Shown: positions 49,301 through 61,110, numbered from the stretch's first letter. The stretch is 64,000 nucleotides of DNA from Paralvinella palmiformis (GCA_025642065.1 JAODUP010001357.1:38501-102500); one strand, 5' to 3'. Program-made: numbers and translations. The notes: generated by a model from the letters alone, not told the origin.

Positions 49301-52300
49301 CCACTGTCTGGAATGCCAGGACATATTGCGGAAAGTGCAAGATCCAGGGCTCACTGTGTCATACACATCGGACTTAATTATCTGTTCAGAAATGTATTTG
49401 TAGACTGATGGGTCTCCTATTTCTTCCACACGAACATATCACATTACTCTTTACAAACACGATATTACTAGACACACCAACATCACCAATGCCCCCACTT
49501 CTTCGTCAACTTTTAAACTACATACAAACAAACTGGATTTATAGCAACATTTGGCAATCTACTTCCCCCTGGTCCATCTTCAACTGTGCAGTGAGGACCA
49601 ACAATCACTGCGAGGGGTGGCAGAGGCATTTAAATGCAAAGATTCGCAGACACCATCTCCCTTTTTATCAATTAGTTCAAGTATTACACCGGGAGACTCA
49701 AGTGATTGATATACAGACACAGTTTATGGCGGACGACAAGCTTTGTCGACATCTGAGGCGCAAGCCCAGATCAGACCAGGCATGCATACTGGCTGTCTGG
49801 GACAAGTTTAAAGCTAGAAATTTAACTCCCTAAGAAATAGTCAGAGATGTTACTGTTAGTCAAATGTACAAACTGTGTATTCGCTGATAAATATGCCTAT
49901 TAATTGTTTCAAGTTCATCCATAGTGTATTCGTATTACTTTTTGTATTATGTTCAGGGTTGTCCGGGAATACCAGGGTGGTAATTACCAGGCCGTATTTC
50001 CCGGGAAACACCGCCCTGTCCAATACTCTTAAATTAAGTGGGAAATAGATCTACCGGGAAATAACATTTTTGCATATTATTATTATTAATGTAATATTTT
50101 TCAGTTTTGCTCTTATATTCATTGTTATTTGTATAACTAACCAAGATATCATTCCTTCATGTTATGATAATACAAATAAGAAACTTAATGTGTATCATTA
50201 TATATATTTATTGAACATATTCACAGATTTGTTATTATCAGTCAGTGAGTCACACAAAACAATTATTGATCTATGTCCACCTTCCCACGAAGGCACCTAT
50301 AACACATAACCAACTTAGAGGCTTTATCCAGTCCAAGACGATTTCTCAACTTTGTCTATTTTAGTCCAAAGTTAGAGAAGATTCGCTCCATGGATGTTGC
50401 ACTGGCTGGTAGAGAAAGTAATTTCAATGCAAGTGATGACAACTCATGTGACACTGACTCAGATGGTACAATACACTTCCACCACACTATAGGTTTTGTC
50501 TTGGCACGTGTAGCATCATGTACCAGTGCCTTAGGCAGAGTAATATCATCTGTCTGGAGACGACACAGTTCTGGTAGGAGCTCTGGATTTTCCTCTAATA
50601 CATACTCCTGAGCAGTCTCTACATAGATTTCTACCATAGTAGATTGGGTGAAGCATGTTGGTGAGATAATGTGTAGGTGTCATAGCTTGGTTAAATCTCT
50701 TCATGATTTTGGCTTTGTGAGGTTCCAGCACATTGTCTGTATGTAAGAGAATGGCACACCACTGCTCACAAGTATCTGCAATTGTAGCTGTGTCTGATTG
50801 TAGGCTATCCATTGCCGCAGCAATAGGTTTGAGCTGCTCTTCCAGATGCTTGGCTTCATTATAGAGACCAATATTGTGGACCAGGTTTCGTATTTGGGAG
50901 GTCATTGACTTATTTAACAGATCATGACAATATAGAGTTTTTTCATGACTCAATCGAATTTTCCAGTAATTCCCAGTATTTCCAGGTAATTACCAGTATT
51001 TCCCACCGTCCTGGGAAATACTCTTATTTTCCGGTTAATTGACAACTCTGATTATGTTTTATCCATTGCTAATCGTCTTATGTTTTATCCAGCGCATATT
51101 TGTATTATATTTCGGTTTTATATATTGTATATATGTATTATATTGGCCCATTGTAAATATTAGTGTCTTGTGTAGAAATAAATATCAATGTCATATGTCA
51201 TGTTAATTGCCACACACTAAACAAAGAACTGCCGAAACCAACAAAAGAAACAATGCATTTATATATACACTTAATATTAATATTATTGTTAGAAACATTA
51301 TAAACACACATGCTGATAACATTTAGCATCAAACATTTAATATCAAAAAAATTATTATCGAGGGCTAAGTGTCCATTTTTGGGAGGGCGAGGTGTCCAGT
51401 AACCACTTGATGGCTAGACTCACTTTTCGGTTGAAATATAATCAATATACATTATAAATATATACACATTGTAACCATGAAGTAGAAAATAAGCAGTGGA
51501 AATTAGGTTCAAATAGGGTACCCCCTCCCACTGAGAGCAGACATCCCTGATAGAAACCACGCAAAATCCCCATGTTGATGAATGGTGTTTTGTTTTTCAG
51601 TTCTTTATTGTGTGGTTGTGTCATCTGGTCCAAATACAGGTCTTACAGTGTCAACTATTGGACACTAATTCAAGTAATTGTTGATTTTAAGAGCTTAATC
51701 TTAGATTATATTGCCTATCGGGTGCCTACGACTACGTGGTGTAACTAGCAGCCTGGTTACAATTACTTTAGCAGAAGCTAAATATTTCCACCCTGGGGAT
51801 GGAATTTCGTCCTGAAGATTTCTGATATGAAAAAAATTTCAGACAAGCTTACATCCTTTGAGGTATGTTGGGGTTATTGGGGATATATGGATAGCATGAG
51901 AGATGCCTGATGTTGGTGTGGTTAATTTGTTAAGTTTATGCCTGGCTTCTCTGGACAGCTTGGTGTTGCTTTTTCTCGGTATGGTTACAGATAGATTTTG
52001 AAGATTGATCATTTGTATTTAGCATCATTTGAGTATAACCGCATGTTTACATGGTTGTACAATAATTACCTGTCGATTTATATGATAAAAGATTATTGAT
52101 TTTTAATTCATTTTAGGCAATGCTTAAAATGGATATTATTTTTGACTGGATTTCACAGTGTTTGCAAATAGCAATAATATACTAGTTAACCAATAAATAA
52201 TTGATATATCAAAGAGTCCTGGTTATTCTTTCTGGATGTCCACCATAGACACCTGGAAAAAGTTCCGCCACTGTAACTGCGTTAATTAGTAATAAAGGAT

Positions 52301-55300
52301 GTTTATTTGGCACTTTCCTGTTACATCACTGTACTTTCACAATGTGAATCTGGATAAACTGAAAATAATTACATTAATAATTTGGCTAATAAAACTGTAA
52401 ATATTAAGGACATGCAATAAATACAGATATTTCTCCAATCAAGACAACTCGTAAACATACAAAATCATACACTATAGTGGCCATCTTGGATTTAGGTGGC
52501 CATTTTGAATATATGAATTCAATATTATTGTACTGGTATCAGTAATTAAAACACCTCAGTTGTTGAAGAATATTGCAATAAAGACGACTTGTAAACATAC
52601 AAAATTTCCACTTAAAGGTGGCCATCTTGGATTTTGGCTCCTATTTTGAATATATTATGAATTCAGTATTGTTGTACTGGTATCAGTAATTAAAATAACA
52701 CCTCATTAGAACTAATTTTACCCCAAAATGGTGCCATCAGCCAGTATCATTTTCCTATCTGGGTTGGCCCACAAAATACAAAATGTTGATATATGAAAAT
52801 TATAATAACTTCACAACGGGGTGACGTAGAGACTTTATATATATGGCATCATTTTGAAGGAGAGAAATAGCTCTATCAGAATCAGTTACAAAATCTAAGG
52901 CCATATATGCAGGCATAAAAATGGCCTGAAATGCCTATCTAATGTATGGAAAATAAATATACTTGTTGACTGGGGTTCCTGGCAGCTAACAATAAACCCA
53001 ATTGACATTAATCAGATAACTAGTTTCAAGCTAAGACTTTCCAGTCATTAGCTCATGGGGCTAATGGACTGTAGAATCTATTAGCCCTTGTGAAGTTTCA
53101 TAAGCCCGAAAGTGAGTGCAGCATGGCAAGGGTATGGTATTCTGGTTATTGGTAGTACTCACTACAACTCGTAGTAGGCTCCATAAGACGTTCAGTGGCT
53201 GAAATATGTAAACAGGTTGTAAAGCAACCAATCATAGCACTTCATACTTGTAGTTGTGGAACAATTCATTTTGTGTGCCGGCACAAGCCAAAAAAATCAA
53301 TCGTGACCATTAATGACACCAACTTCTTGTGAGTATACAGAAACTGTCCACCAATTAATTGCGATAATCTCCAAAGATATCCCCCAAATGTGTGTAATAG
53401 ACATGAAACAGGGATAGCACACAAAAGCGTAATTAAACACTTATTTTCACTGTGGCCCCTTTTTACCGGGTGGGTGTTCATATCTCCTTTTACAGGTGAG
53501 AAGTACAGAAAGATGGAGCCGAAATACCCTTAAGGTGGTCACTGCCGGGGTGTATTACATCCTCAGGGGGTCTTTAACGTCCTCCTTTAATTTAATCAAT
53601 TCAGTGGAGACGGAAGCACCATTTAACATGGTCAGCCACCCACGATGTTGTGAGCCTAAAATTTAATCCCTGGAAAAGTTTCGACCTCTTGATGGGATCA
53701 AACCTGTGACTCTTGACACCAGGTACCAAGTGATTAACCACTATATAGTATATCACTAGAGCTAGCTGGCACTCATTTCGAACCTTGTGCATGTGCCAGT
53801 TATTCCTGATTGGCTCTTAACTCTTTTTTGTATATGTGGGAGAATTTCAAAATCGATCAATCAAAGTCATAAAATCGAATCGCATCCTATTAATTGCCAA
53901 CTTCATACAGACATCAACCACGGATATAATTTTAGCCATATACAGTCCTTTCAATAGCAGCCAACATCCAATGCTATACATCACCTATTTTATCAGATAA
54001 TCAGTCGGCTACTTCGGTTTTGGTGAAAATATATCCTAGAATGAATGAAATACTCCATTTCCCTAGCTGTTTCAAGGAAGAGCCACTTAAACTGTGAATG
54101 AGCCACTTAAACAATGTGACACTATCTTTTTAAGTCATTATCAATGTCAAATTTATTAGTTATTTCTAAATAATATGATGCCTGCCGCTTGTTGTATCAC
54201 GCTGCGTGATTTTCCGGGAACTGTGTGAAGCCTACCTATCAATGGTTCACTAAACACTAACGGCTTGGTAATAGCTGAGGTTTACCAACCAGGCAAATTG
54301 GTATACTTTACAAGGTGTGCTGCTGCCTACTTTTTGTAAGGGGTCATCTACTCTATTCCCTACTGAAAAGGCTGCATTTTCATGTCCCCAGTCTAATAAA
54401 TGCATGCACCAATTGTCAAGCCAGTACATTAGCACTGGTTAGATCTATTGCAAAAACCAATTGGCCTATCGCAGCCCAGTTTACATTTTTTATCCTTTGA
54501 GCTGCCCTTGTTGGATATCTGGGAAAGTTTCATCATCCATTCATTGCAATTTATACGCCACCATTAGGAAAATAGTTACAATGAATAACGATTATTGATT
54601 TAACTGTTTCAGATTGATGTTGACGGTAACACACAGTCTCTCGTCATCATTTGCTCTTCATTCTCAAAACGTTCGATTCCTTCATGCTGCATTTGACGTC
54701 AGTGGAGACAGATTTATTGCTGGAGATCACCAAGGAAACATTTTCCTATTCGACATCCAGAAAAACAGGTGATTGCTGGTAGCTGTTTTAGATCTGTGGT
54801 TGATTTCAATTTAAAATGTTGTCTCGGGTGAGTGTGGGTATAATTCCTCTATGTAACTAACAGCACTCACTACATTGTTCCAGGAATTGTTTTGTGTCTA
54901 TAACGGAGTGTTGTTTGTATCTAGGTTCAGCTTGGTACAGAAGACTGGTACGCCATGTACAGCACTAGCCTTTGCCCTGCGGAGACGATCAGAATTCCTG
55001 GTGGCCATGTCCGACTACTCGCTGAAGTGTTTTGACACAGGTGACATTTCTGAAGAAACACGTTTTCTTAATGTTTCAAACACTGCATGATATTTGCACA
55101 AACCAGAAGTATGATTGGGTCAGGTCCTGTGCACTCTGACAGAATACTTGTGGCTTTCCAGAGGGCTTGTTTCTGTAAGGGTTTTAATCATTTGTTTGGT
55201 TGTATGCATTGTCAGTATATTTGTTGTTCAGTTTATTTTAAGTAGACTACAGTATATATATATAATTATATAATAAGTGTTGCTTTAAAAAATTACTTTT

Positions 55301-57117
55301 GCACAACAATTAGGATTATCATGTGTAATTTTTTTTAGCGGGGGTTAGAACTATGTCATGGTAACATTGATTTGGGGAGTTCTGGCATCAACATCAGCTT
55401 ATTATTTTGTTTTAATATATTTATACCAAATTAGGTAAATATATAAATTGAAGCATCTCCAATTTGACCGGATGTAGAGCCTGTGCAAAAGCATGTAAAT
55501 AAGTGTGAACAAAGAATTATTCCAGAACAAAACACAACTATCTTGTTAAAATTGCGCCGTGAATGACATGCAACCATATCATTTTGAGTCAGAAGGATCC
55601 TTGCAAAGGGATGATGATTAAAAATGGCTGAGATATTAATGCTCAAGAGTAACTATAATCCACGACACTAAAGAGGGCTCATGTGATTTGAGCTTTCTCC
55701 TTCACGCCTTCTACTCTGGCTTCTGGTGCAGCCATAATGGCAGCCCTCCAGTAATTTGGATTATTTCTCTATATCTATGCTATTTTGTGATTATTATTTT
55801 GGAATATTTGGTTACCGTTCTAAGCATTACATATTTAAGAAATATTTTCTGAGGGTGAATTGTCCCTTTAACAGTGCCTTTTACAGTACCGCCAGCCTCC
55901 AGGCTGGGGTTAATATCCCAGTGTTAGCCGTCTTTGTGGGATATTTTCCTTGGTGTCACCCATCAACCATTTGTTTCAGGTTCAGATGTGATCCTACGGT
56001 TAAACGGAACATTTATTCAGTAACCTCGTAGTTTGTTATCTTAGTACTTTTTCTAATGCCAGCTCACTCTCTCTTGGGATGAAACAATGAATCTAGTTTT
56101 AATTCAATTGACATCTTAGCAATTTAGTGCTTTACGTAACATGATTCGCTAATTTCTTCAATCTCAGTGATACCTGTAATTGTGAGATGTTTCTCTAAGT
56201 TGTTCCTTTGCCAGATGTCTACGTTATGACAAGTGTTAAGGCTCATTCAGTGCAGTATTGGAGTTAGTAACACACTGACCTGCAAACCTCCATCCCGTGG
56301 GTTTCAGTACTAAGGGCGCCACTGTGCTCTAGCAGTAGCATGTTGGACCACAGATTACTACCACCCATGTTTGAATCTCGGCATGGGCATAGTTGGCCTA
56401 AGGGCGCCACCGTGGTCTAGCGGTAGCATGTTGGACCACAGATTACTACCACCCATGTTTGAATCTTGGCATGGGCATATCTGAACGTTGTTTCATCTTT
56501 GACTTTACCTCATTACCCTTGGAGATCACTCGGCCCATTTAGCCTACCATGTGCACAAAACGTGGCCGTAAAACATCAATCATCCTACATCTATAAATCT
56601 AGGTGTCACTTTTTCATACCCTTGTAGGATAATAAACACATTTAAAATTTCAGGTGTGTGAGTGTGTGTCCTCTAACCCCTTGGATGAGGTTCAGTTAGA
56701 TTACTCAGTTTACTGGATTCCCATTCCTTAATTTTGATCGCTTCATTTGGATATAATTCCTCAATGCCCAACTTACAATATAACTCAATTTTGCACATTT
56801 GTTTACAATATTATGTCTGCATATATTTCTGTCATTGACAATTTGATATATAAATTGTGTGTGTGTGTGTGTTACAAAGTTTATTTATTCAGCTGTCCAT
56901 CATTGATGATGAAATTCTTCAATTGGCTATCCTTGCAGAAAGCAAAGAACTTGTGGCGTGGATGAAGGGTCACGCATCAGCCATACATACTATATCTTTA
57001 CATGCCTCGGGTAGATATGCTCTTACCTCATCGGTGGATACGGGTCAGCTCTGGGACCTGGATACCTTCCAAAGGAAACGGAAACTGAACGTCAAGGAAA
57101 ATGTTGGCATCATTAAG
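46391..57117 (+). CDS. TBC1D31: TBC1D31 (WDR67), first four exons, continues beyond window
   Basis: A WD40- and TBC-domain protein of centriolar satellites and centrosomes, linked to ciliogenesis; the full vertebrate protein is about 1,000 residues. Exons: 46391-46467 (MMQNLDVCKKESGKIWHRKP), 54613-54768, 54925-55040 and 56939-57117. Intron phases 2, 2 and 1 join without error, and the fourth exon ends in phase 0 before GTAGGG. Visible: KESGKIWHRKPSP at the N-terminus, then WD-repeat segments DRFIAGDHQGNIFLFDI, RRSEFLVAMSDYSLKCFDT, and TGQLWDLDTFQRKRKL. About 176 residues are present. Intron 1 is 8.1 kb and full of transposons. Start ATG could be 46391 or 46394. No further exon was found up to 64000, so the next intron is at least 6.9 kb. 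Confidence 0.9.
46475..47610. other. TBC1D31 intron 1, plain part
   Basis: AT-rich. No gene or repeat recognised. Confidence 0.5.
47630..47778 (+). mobile_element. tRNA-derived SINE, family 1, with target duplication
   Basis: Head GGACACCTCCATGGTCTAGC with A box, B box GGTTCGAATCTC, internal deletion in the body, tail AAACATCAATCATCATCATC. Flanked by a 16-bp direct repeat ACATAAAATAGGATGG at 47614-47629 and 47779-47794, the mark of LINE-driven insertion. Confidence 0.9.
47800..48845. other. TBC1D31 intron 1, plain part
   Basis: No gene or terminal repeat recognised. Confidence 0.5.
49408..49833 (+). pseudogene. MULE (FLYWCH-associated) transposase C-terminal fragment
   Basis: An open frame of 141 aa ending in TAA. 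Diagnostic stretch AVRTNNHCEGWQRHLNAKIR, then LPFYQLVQVLHRE and KLCRHLRRKPRSDQ. This is the conserved tail of animal MULE transposases that often carry FLYWCH fingers. The N-terminal half with the catalytic Asp residues is missing, so it is inactive. The ATG shown by the frame is not a real start. Confidence 0.72.
49954..51050 (-). mobile_element. hAT transposon, internally deleted, perfect 8-bp target duplication
   Basis: Ends CAGGGTTGTC and, opposite strand, CAGAGTTGTC. The flanking 8-bp duplication ATTATGTT at 49946-49953 and 51051-51058 is exact. 1,097 bp, too short for an autonomous hAT. Both ends carry repeated words of the type GGGAAATAC and GGTAATTACCAG. It holds a transposase fragment on the minus strand. 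Inserted into the 48851-51404 element. Confidence 0.93.
50356..50953 (-). pseudogene. hAT transposase C-terminal fragment, frameshifted
   Basis: Two overlapping frames (50546-50953 and 50356-50637) give the end of a hAT transposase. Visible: AMDSLQSDTATIADTCEQW, then TPTHYLTNMLHP, and, after a frameshift near 50600-50640, the hATC dimerisation block with KPIVWWK and LKLLSLPASATSMERIFSNF. The BED finger and most of the RNase-H-like domain are absent. Confidence 0.85.
51410..52425. other. TBC1D31 intron 1, plain part
   Basis: Nothing recognised. Confidence 0.5.
52431..52705. repeat. Tandem duplication of a 130-140 bp unit
   Basis: Two diverged head-to-tail copies (about 52431-52553 and 52565-52705) share CGTAAACATACAAAAT-type, GTGGCCATCTTGGATTT and TGTACTGGTATCAGTAATTA blocks in the same order. 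Confidence 0.85.
53590..53780 (-). mobile_element. tRNA-like SINE, third family
   Basis: On the minus strand: a head with TAGTGGTTAATCACTTGGTA, a B-box-like GGTTTGATCCCA and a further body. It differs from families 1 and 2. Only one copy in the window. Confidence 0.5.
53785..54605. other. TBC1D31 intron 1, plain part
   Basis: Nothing recognised. Confidence 0.5.
55045..56310. other. TBC1D31 intron 3
   Basis: No exon, gene or repeat recognised before the SINE pair. Confidence 0.5.
56314..56399 (+). mobile_element. tRNA-derived SINE, family 1, head-only copy
   Basis: Only the tRNA-related head (GGGCGCCACTGTGCTCTAGC to GCATGGGCATA) is present. It joins directly to the next copy. Confidence 0.85.
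56402..56588 (+). mobile_element. tRNA-derived SINE, family 1, full-length copy in tandem
   Basis: Head GGGCGCCACCGTGGTCTAGC, B box GTTTGAATCTTG, body ACGTTGTTTCATCTTTGACT and tail CGTAAAACATCAATCATCC. It forms a head-to-head+body tandem with 56314-56399. Confidence 0.9.
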
Positions 57118-57119
57118 GT

Positions 57120-57985
57120 AGGGAGGCGTCTGCCATCTTATTCTTCAGCTTTATCAAACATATATAAGGTGAATTATAAGACCAGTCTTAAGAATAATCT
57201 TGTTGTGGGTTACCTGACCACATGTCTCCAAAAACTGCTGTATGGAATTGGGAAGAAATGAGCAAATATATTTTAACTATTTTTTCATGCTTAAATTCTG
57301 CATGTATTTGTCAATTGATTGCTTCAATGGCCTGTAAAGTGCATCGGTATTCTCCCAACTGCGGTAATATCAAGTCATGTTCGGTCACTGAAATATCAGT
57401 TTGCTTGTGCTTTCTTCACCTGTGCGTATATAGGAAGAATTAGCTTGCTTGTGGGTGCGATTATGCCTAGCAACATTACTATATATATATAAAATAATAA
57501 TAGCCAGAATGGCAGTTTTTTATGTGACTGGCAACCTCAAATGAGGGAGATGCATATGGTTTGTAATTTATAGCTTCCCCATGGAGACTAATTCTAAATA
57601 AATTTTGAATATATGGCATGTTCGGTAGAGAAAACCTTGTGTGTGTATATGTATGATCCAGGAATGATCAACGTATGGCTGATATAGAAACAAACACACA
57701 CATTTCTAATGTATATTTTTTTAATATGCTATCATAATGTTCAATTGACTGATAATGAATAGGGATATATACAATTCTAATATATGCATTTCTGATACAT
57801 GCATTTACAGTATACACAATTCTAATATACAAATCTCATATATGCATTTTCAATATACACAATTCTACTATATAAAAATCTGTATGCCCAGAAATGTTTT
57901 ACCACTGGCAATTTTCAACAACATCTGTGAATGTTGACATCAGACTTCGAAACATGTCTGATCTCTTTAGCTAAATCAGGAAATT
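57120..57985. other. TBC1D31 intron 4, plain part
   Basis: No exon found. The ATACACAATTCTAATATA-type words around 57770-57880 are weakly repetitive. Confidence 0.45.
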
Positions 57986-57989
57986 TCTA

Positions 57990-58934
57990 ATGAAAATACT
58001 TTTCAAAAGGTGGATCAAAATGATCTATAATAATATTTAAACCACTGTTATGAATAGTGGCTATTTCTCCCCCCTACTTTAATATACATAGAGGCATGAG
58101 ACAGGGATGTCCCATATCGCTTTATTTATTCATAATGGTTGTTGAAATTTTAGTAATATCTATTCACAATAATAAGAAAATACAAGACCTGCGATTGAGA
58201 ACCAGAGAAATAAAGACTAATCAACTTGCAGATGATGCCACAATATTTCTGAATAACATAGAATCAATACAACATGTAATGGATACACTAGAGAAATTCC
58301 ATCTGTGCTCTGGTTTAAGACAAAATATGGACAAAACTCGGGCTTTTATAATAGGAAAACATATCTGATAAATACAATTTAACATGGTGTGAAGGGCCCA
58401 GCAAAACACTAGGAGTTTCTATTTGTCAAACACCAGAAGATAACTACAAGAATAACTATGAACCAAAAATCAAGAAAATTAAAACTGTTGTCAATGTGGA
58501 AACAAAGAAGACTCTCACTAAAAGCTAAAATAACTATTAAATTCTTTAGCTACCTCAATATTAGTATATCCATGTACTATTCTAGAAACTCCAGACAGAG
58601 TTTGATTTCTTGTAGGATGGTGGGAATAAAAAAAATGCCAAGAACATAATAAAAAAAATTGAAAACGGGGGCCTGAAAATGATAGATATCAAAAGTAAAA
58701 TCAAATCATTAAAGCTATCTTGGGTGAAGCTATAAATGTAAACAATTTTACTGAAAACAAGTTCTATGATATATGGGGTTATTTGTTTCAACAATAGTAA
58801 TATGATCTTATGCTAATGGGAAGATACATATGTGGATAATATACATTTAGTATAATGTATGTGCACTGTAATGATGTGAATATTGTATTGTTTTGTAGCA
58901 ATCTGTGAATAAATATATTACTGAATAAAAAAAA
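57990..58934 (+). mobile_element. LINE 3' fragment (L1/Tx1-like reverse transcriptase)
   Basis: A 5'-truncated non-LTR retrotransposon. The plus strand reads FKRWIKMIYNNI, a stop, then the reverse-transcriptase palm: RGMRQGCPISLYLFIMVVEI and QLADDATIFLNNIES, where LADD stands for the usual YADD/FADD. SGLRQNMDKTRA follows. After frameshifts come LLSMWKQRRLSLKAKITI and IENGGLKMIDIKSKIKSLKL, both typical of the post-RT part of L1/Tx1-type ORF2. The 3' end runs into TGAATAAATA words and an A run near 58924-58934. Clade is inferred from motif style. Not active. Confidence 0.82.
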
Positions 58935-58984
58935 CAATCAGCGGATCCGGAAATCCAGAAATTAGTCTAATAGTAATATACAAA

Positions 58985-59500
58985 AAAAAATTCCTGTAAA
59001 GTCCTTCAAGTTGATTCCTTCACAATCCTCATGAAACCACTCTTTGCATGAACTCCACCATAATATCTACCTTGGCCCGGAATGGTCGTCTGCAGGAACA
59101 GAAGATTTTTATGTTGTCCTTCTTTACTGGATGATGTGGTCAACGTGCTGTACTGGGGAAAGCAGAAATGTTTCTATTAAAATAACACAATATAAGAATT
59201 TTAGAATGGTTGGGTCCTCACCCCAACACAACTCATAGACAGATGCCATGGCAAACAAGCTGCAGTCATCACACCGCAGTCTGTCTCTGGAAATGAGGCC
59301 ATACCATATGGATTGACAACTCTACATTTTAGAAAGAAAGTATGCCACCTGGGCACCTCAGAGTGTGATTATTTTGTGGGGTCAGAGAATCATAAATGTT
59401 TACACTATTGTTGGGACAGCCTGAGTTACTGGCTGTCACTCAATGATTACTGCCCATATGTAGGATCTGGACAAATTTGGTATAGAGTTTTGGTGGAGTA
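58985..59500 (-). pseudogene. Remnant of a second Ulp1-like protease plus PHD finger
   Basis: On the minus strand, in shifting frames: FVQILHMGSNH, a stop, VTASNSGCPNNSVNIYDSL (catalytic His and Asp environment of a C48-like protease), then CDDCSLFAMASVYELCWGED around the expected nucleophile Cys, then a PHD-type finger split over two frames (IFCSCRRPFRAKVDIMVE and SCKEWFHEDCEGINLKDF). It lies just downstream of the integrase gene on the same strand and is probably its second ORF or last exons. Non-functional. Confidence 0.6.
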
Positions 59501-60234
59501 CCTAATAAAGTTATACTCACTGTGGCAAACAGTCCTGATACAGTATTGAATTGTTACTGTAGCATTGCCTGTGCATGGTCGATTATTCTGTTGTCAAGTC
59601 CAACACCAGGAGATGAAAGCATTTGTGCTGGCCTGGCCACTCTGGTCCTTGTATTCGTGGGTGGATTGCATACACTGGGAGAGTGGGGTGTTAGTTCTGG
59701 TGCCACTAATGGTGTCTCGTCCCTGATATTCAACAGCCTGAAGCAAGACAGATTTGGTGATGATACGGGTGCCGATGAGATCGATGGAGCCAATGAGGCC
59801 GATGGAGTCGATGAGGCTGATAAGGTTCTTTCCACATAAGGCTTTAGTTGCTTTTTGTTGATCTTTGTGGAGATAATTTTCCCATCCCATTGAAGCACCA
59901 CCTGATTTGTAGACATCTCTGTGATGACATATGGACCCAGCCAGTTGTGTTCTAACCTGCTCCCTTTCCTATCAAGTTTCCGATTGTTCTTTCGAAGAAG
60001 TTGATCCCCAACATGAAAAGTAAAAACTTTATGTTTCTTATATTTTTCCTTCTGCTTCTCCTGACTCTTGACAATGTTTTCTTTGATCTGTAAAATAAAG
60101 TATAACCCAATCAGTGTTTCTGTTGGTGTGGGAATCAGCGATCTTACATATCAAAGTATATTTATGAAGTATGAAAAAAGTATGAAGTGGACAATATTGG
60201 TAATTAATAATTAGTTCTTGGCAATCACATTAAG

Positions 60235-60254
60235 TATATATATATATATATATA
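60235..60254. repeat. Short (AT)n microsatellite
   Basis: About 20 bp of AT dinucleotides in an integrase intron. Confidence 0.9.
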
Positions 60255-60937
60255 CATACCTGCCAACATTTTCGCACGAAATGTAACATACGGCTAACAT
60301 GACACCATGTATCATAAAACCATGTAATTTATCATATTTATCTATACCAAAACAATTTAACATCATAGGTATTCTTTGTGAAAGATTCAACTGTTTTTTC
60401 TCCATTTAATCAGATTTCCCCCACATTTAATAACAATTAATTAAGTCATCATGCACAAGTCTGCACTTTCAGTACATGATTACCCTACATATTCTACACT
60501 ATACTAAAATCCTTCATAGGATTGCTGTATTATTTATTATCATAATATTAACATAAAATGGAGTGAGAAAAAACACAGTGATCAAACAAATAAACATGAA
60601 AGGGGCAGAGAAATTCACCATATAAACAAGACCATGTGCTTTTATTTACTGTAAACAAAGACAACTGGCCAATCAGGAGAGAGTATTTGAGTCACGTGAC
60701 CATCATAATGCAAAATAGACGTTTACCACCAAGATCACCAGCTAACAAAATCTCTCCCATCCTTCAAGCATGGTTCTTATATTCAGTAAATATTGATAAA
60801 TATGACATCTGAAATGGTCACAGCAGTATATTTTGGCATTATTAAATCCAGCCTACAACTGGGAACAGTGCTTTTTAGCGACAGCTGGTGAGGTATCAGC
60901 CCTGGTGTTTTAAACTATGATGCTTTTTTCACTACAA

Positions 60938-61110
60938 AGAGCTCCAAAAACAGCGAAAAATCATTCTATGATAAACAAACTAGAGACTACCCCATTTCTT
61001 GCCTCAAAATGTCAATAGCTCGGTCGTGTTAATGCTTTAGACTACTCACTAGCCCAAAGACAAAATACAACAGTCCTGGCTACCGATTTTTCCAGCCCTG
61101 GACTACTGCC
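60938..61110. repeat. Interspersed repeat, copy 2
   Basis: Same family and orientation as 40738-40920. It lies in the last intron of the integrase pseudogene. Confidence 0.75.

Larger units (their letters stand above)
48851..51404 (+). mobile_element. MULE-like TIR element, interrupted by a hAT insertion
   Basis: Left end GGGAACTGGACACCTCACCC; right end, read inward on the other strand, GGTTACTGGACACCTCGCCC. The motif TGGACA(C/T)(C/T)TCGCCC is repeated several times inside the left end. Inside lies a MULE transposase fragment (49408-49833). About 1.45 kb once the nested hAT is removed. No clean target duplication was found. Confidence 0.6.

Noticed and set aside
1050..56480. SINE heads as true tRNA genes
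   Set aside because: A and B boxes are present, but the acceptor stem does not close and the sequence continues into a shared repeat body.
59522..59839. 105-aa plus-strand frame
   Set aside because: Antisense of the integrase C-terminal exon.
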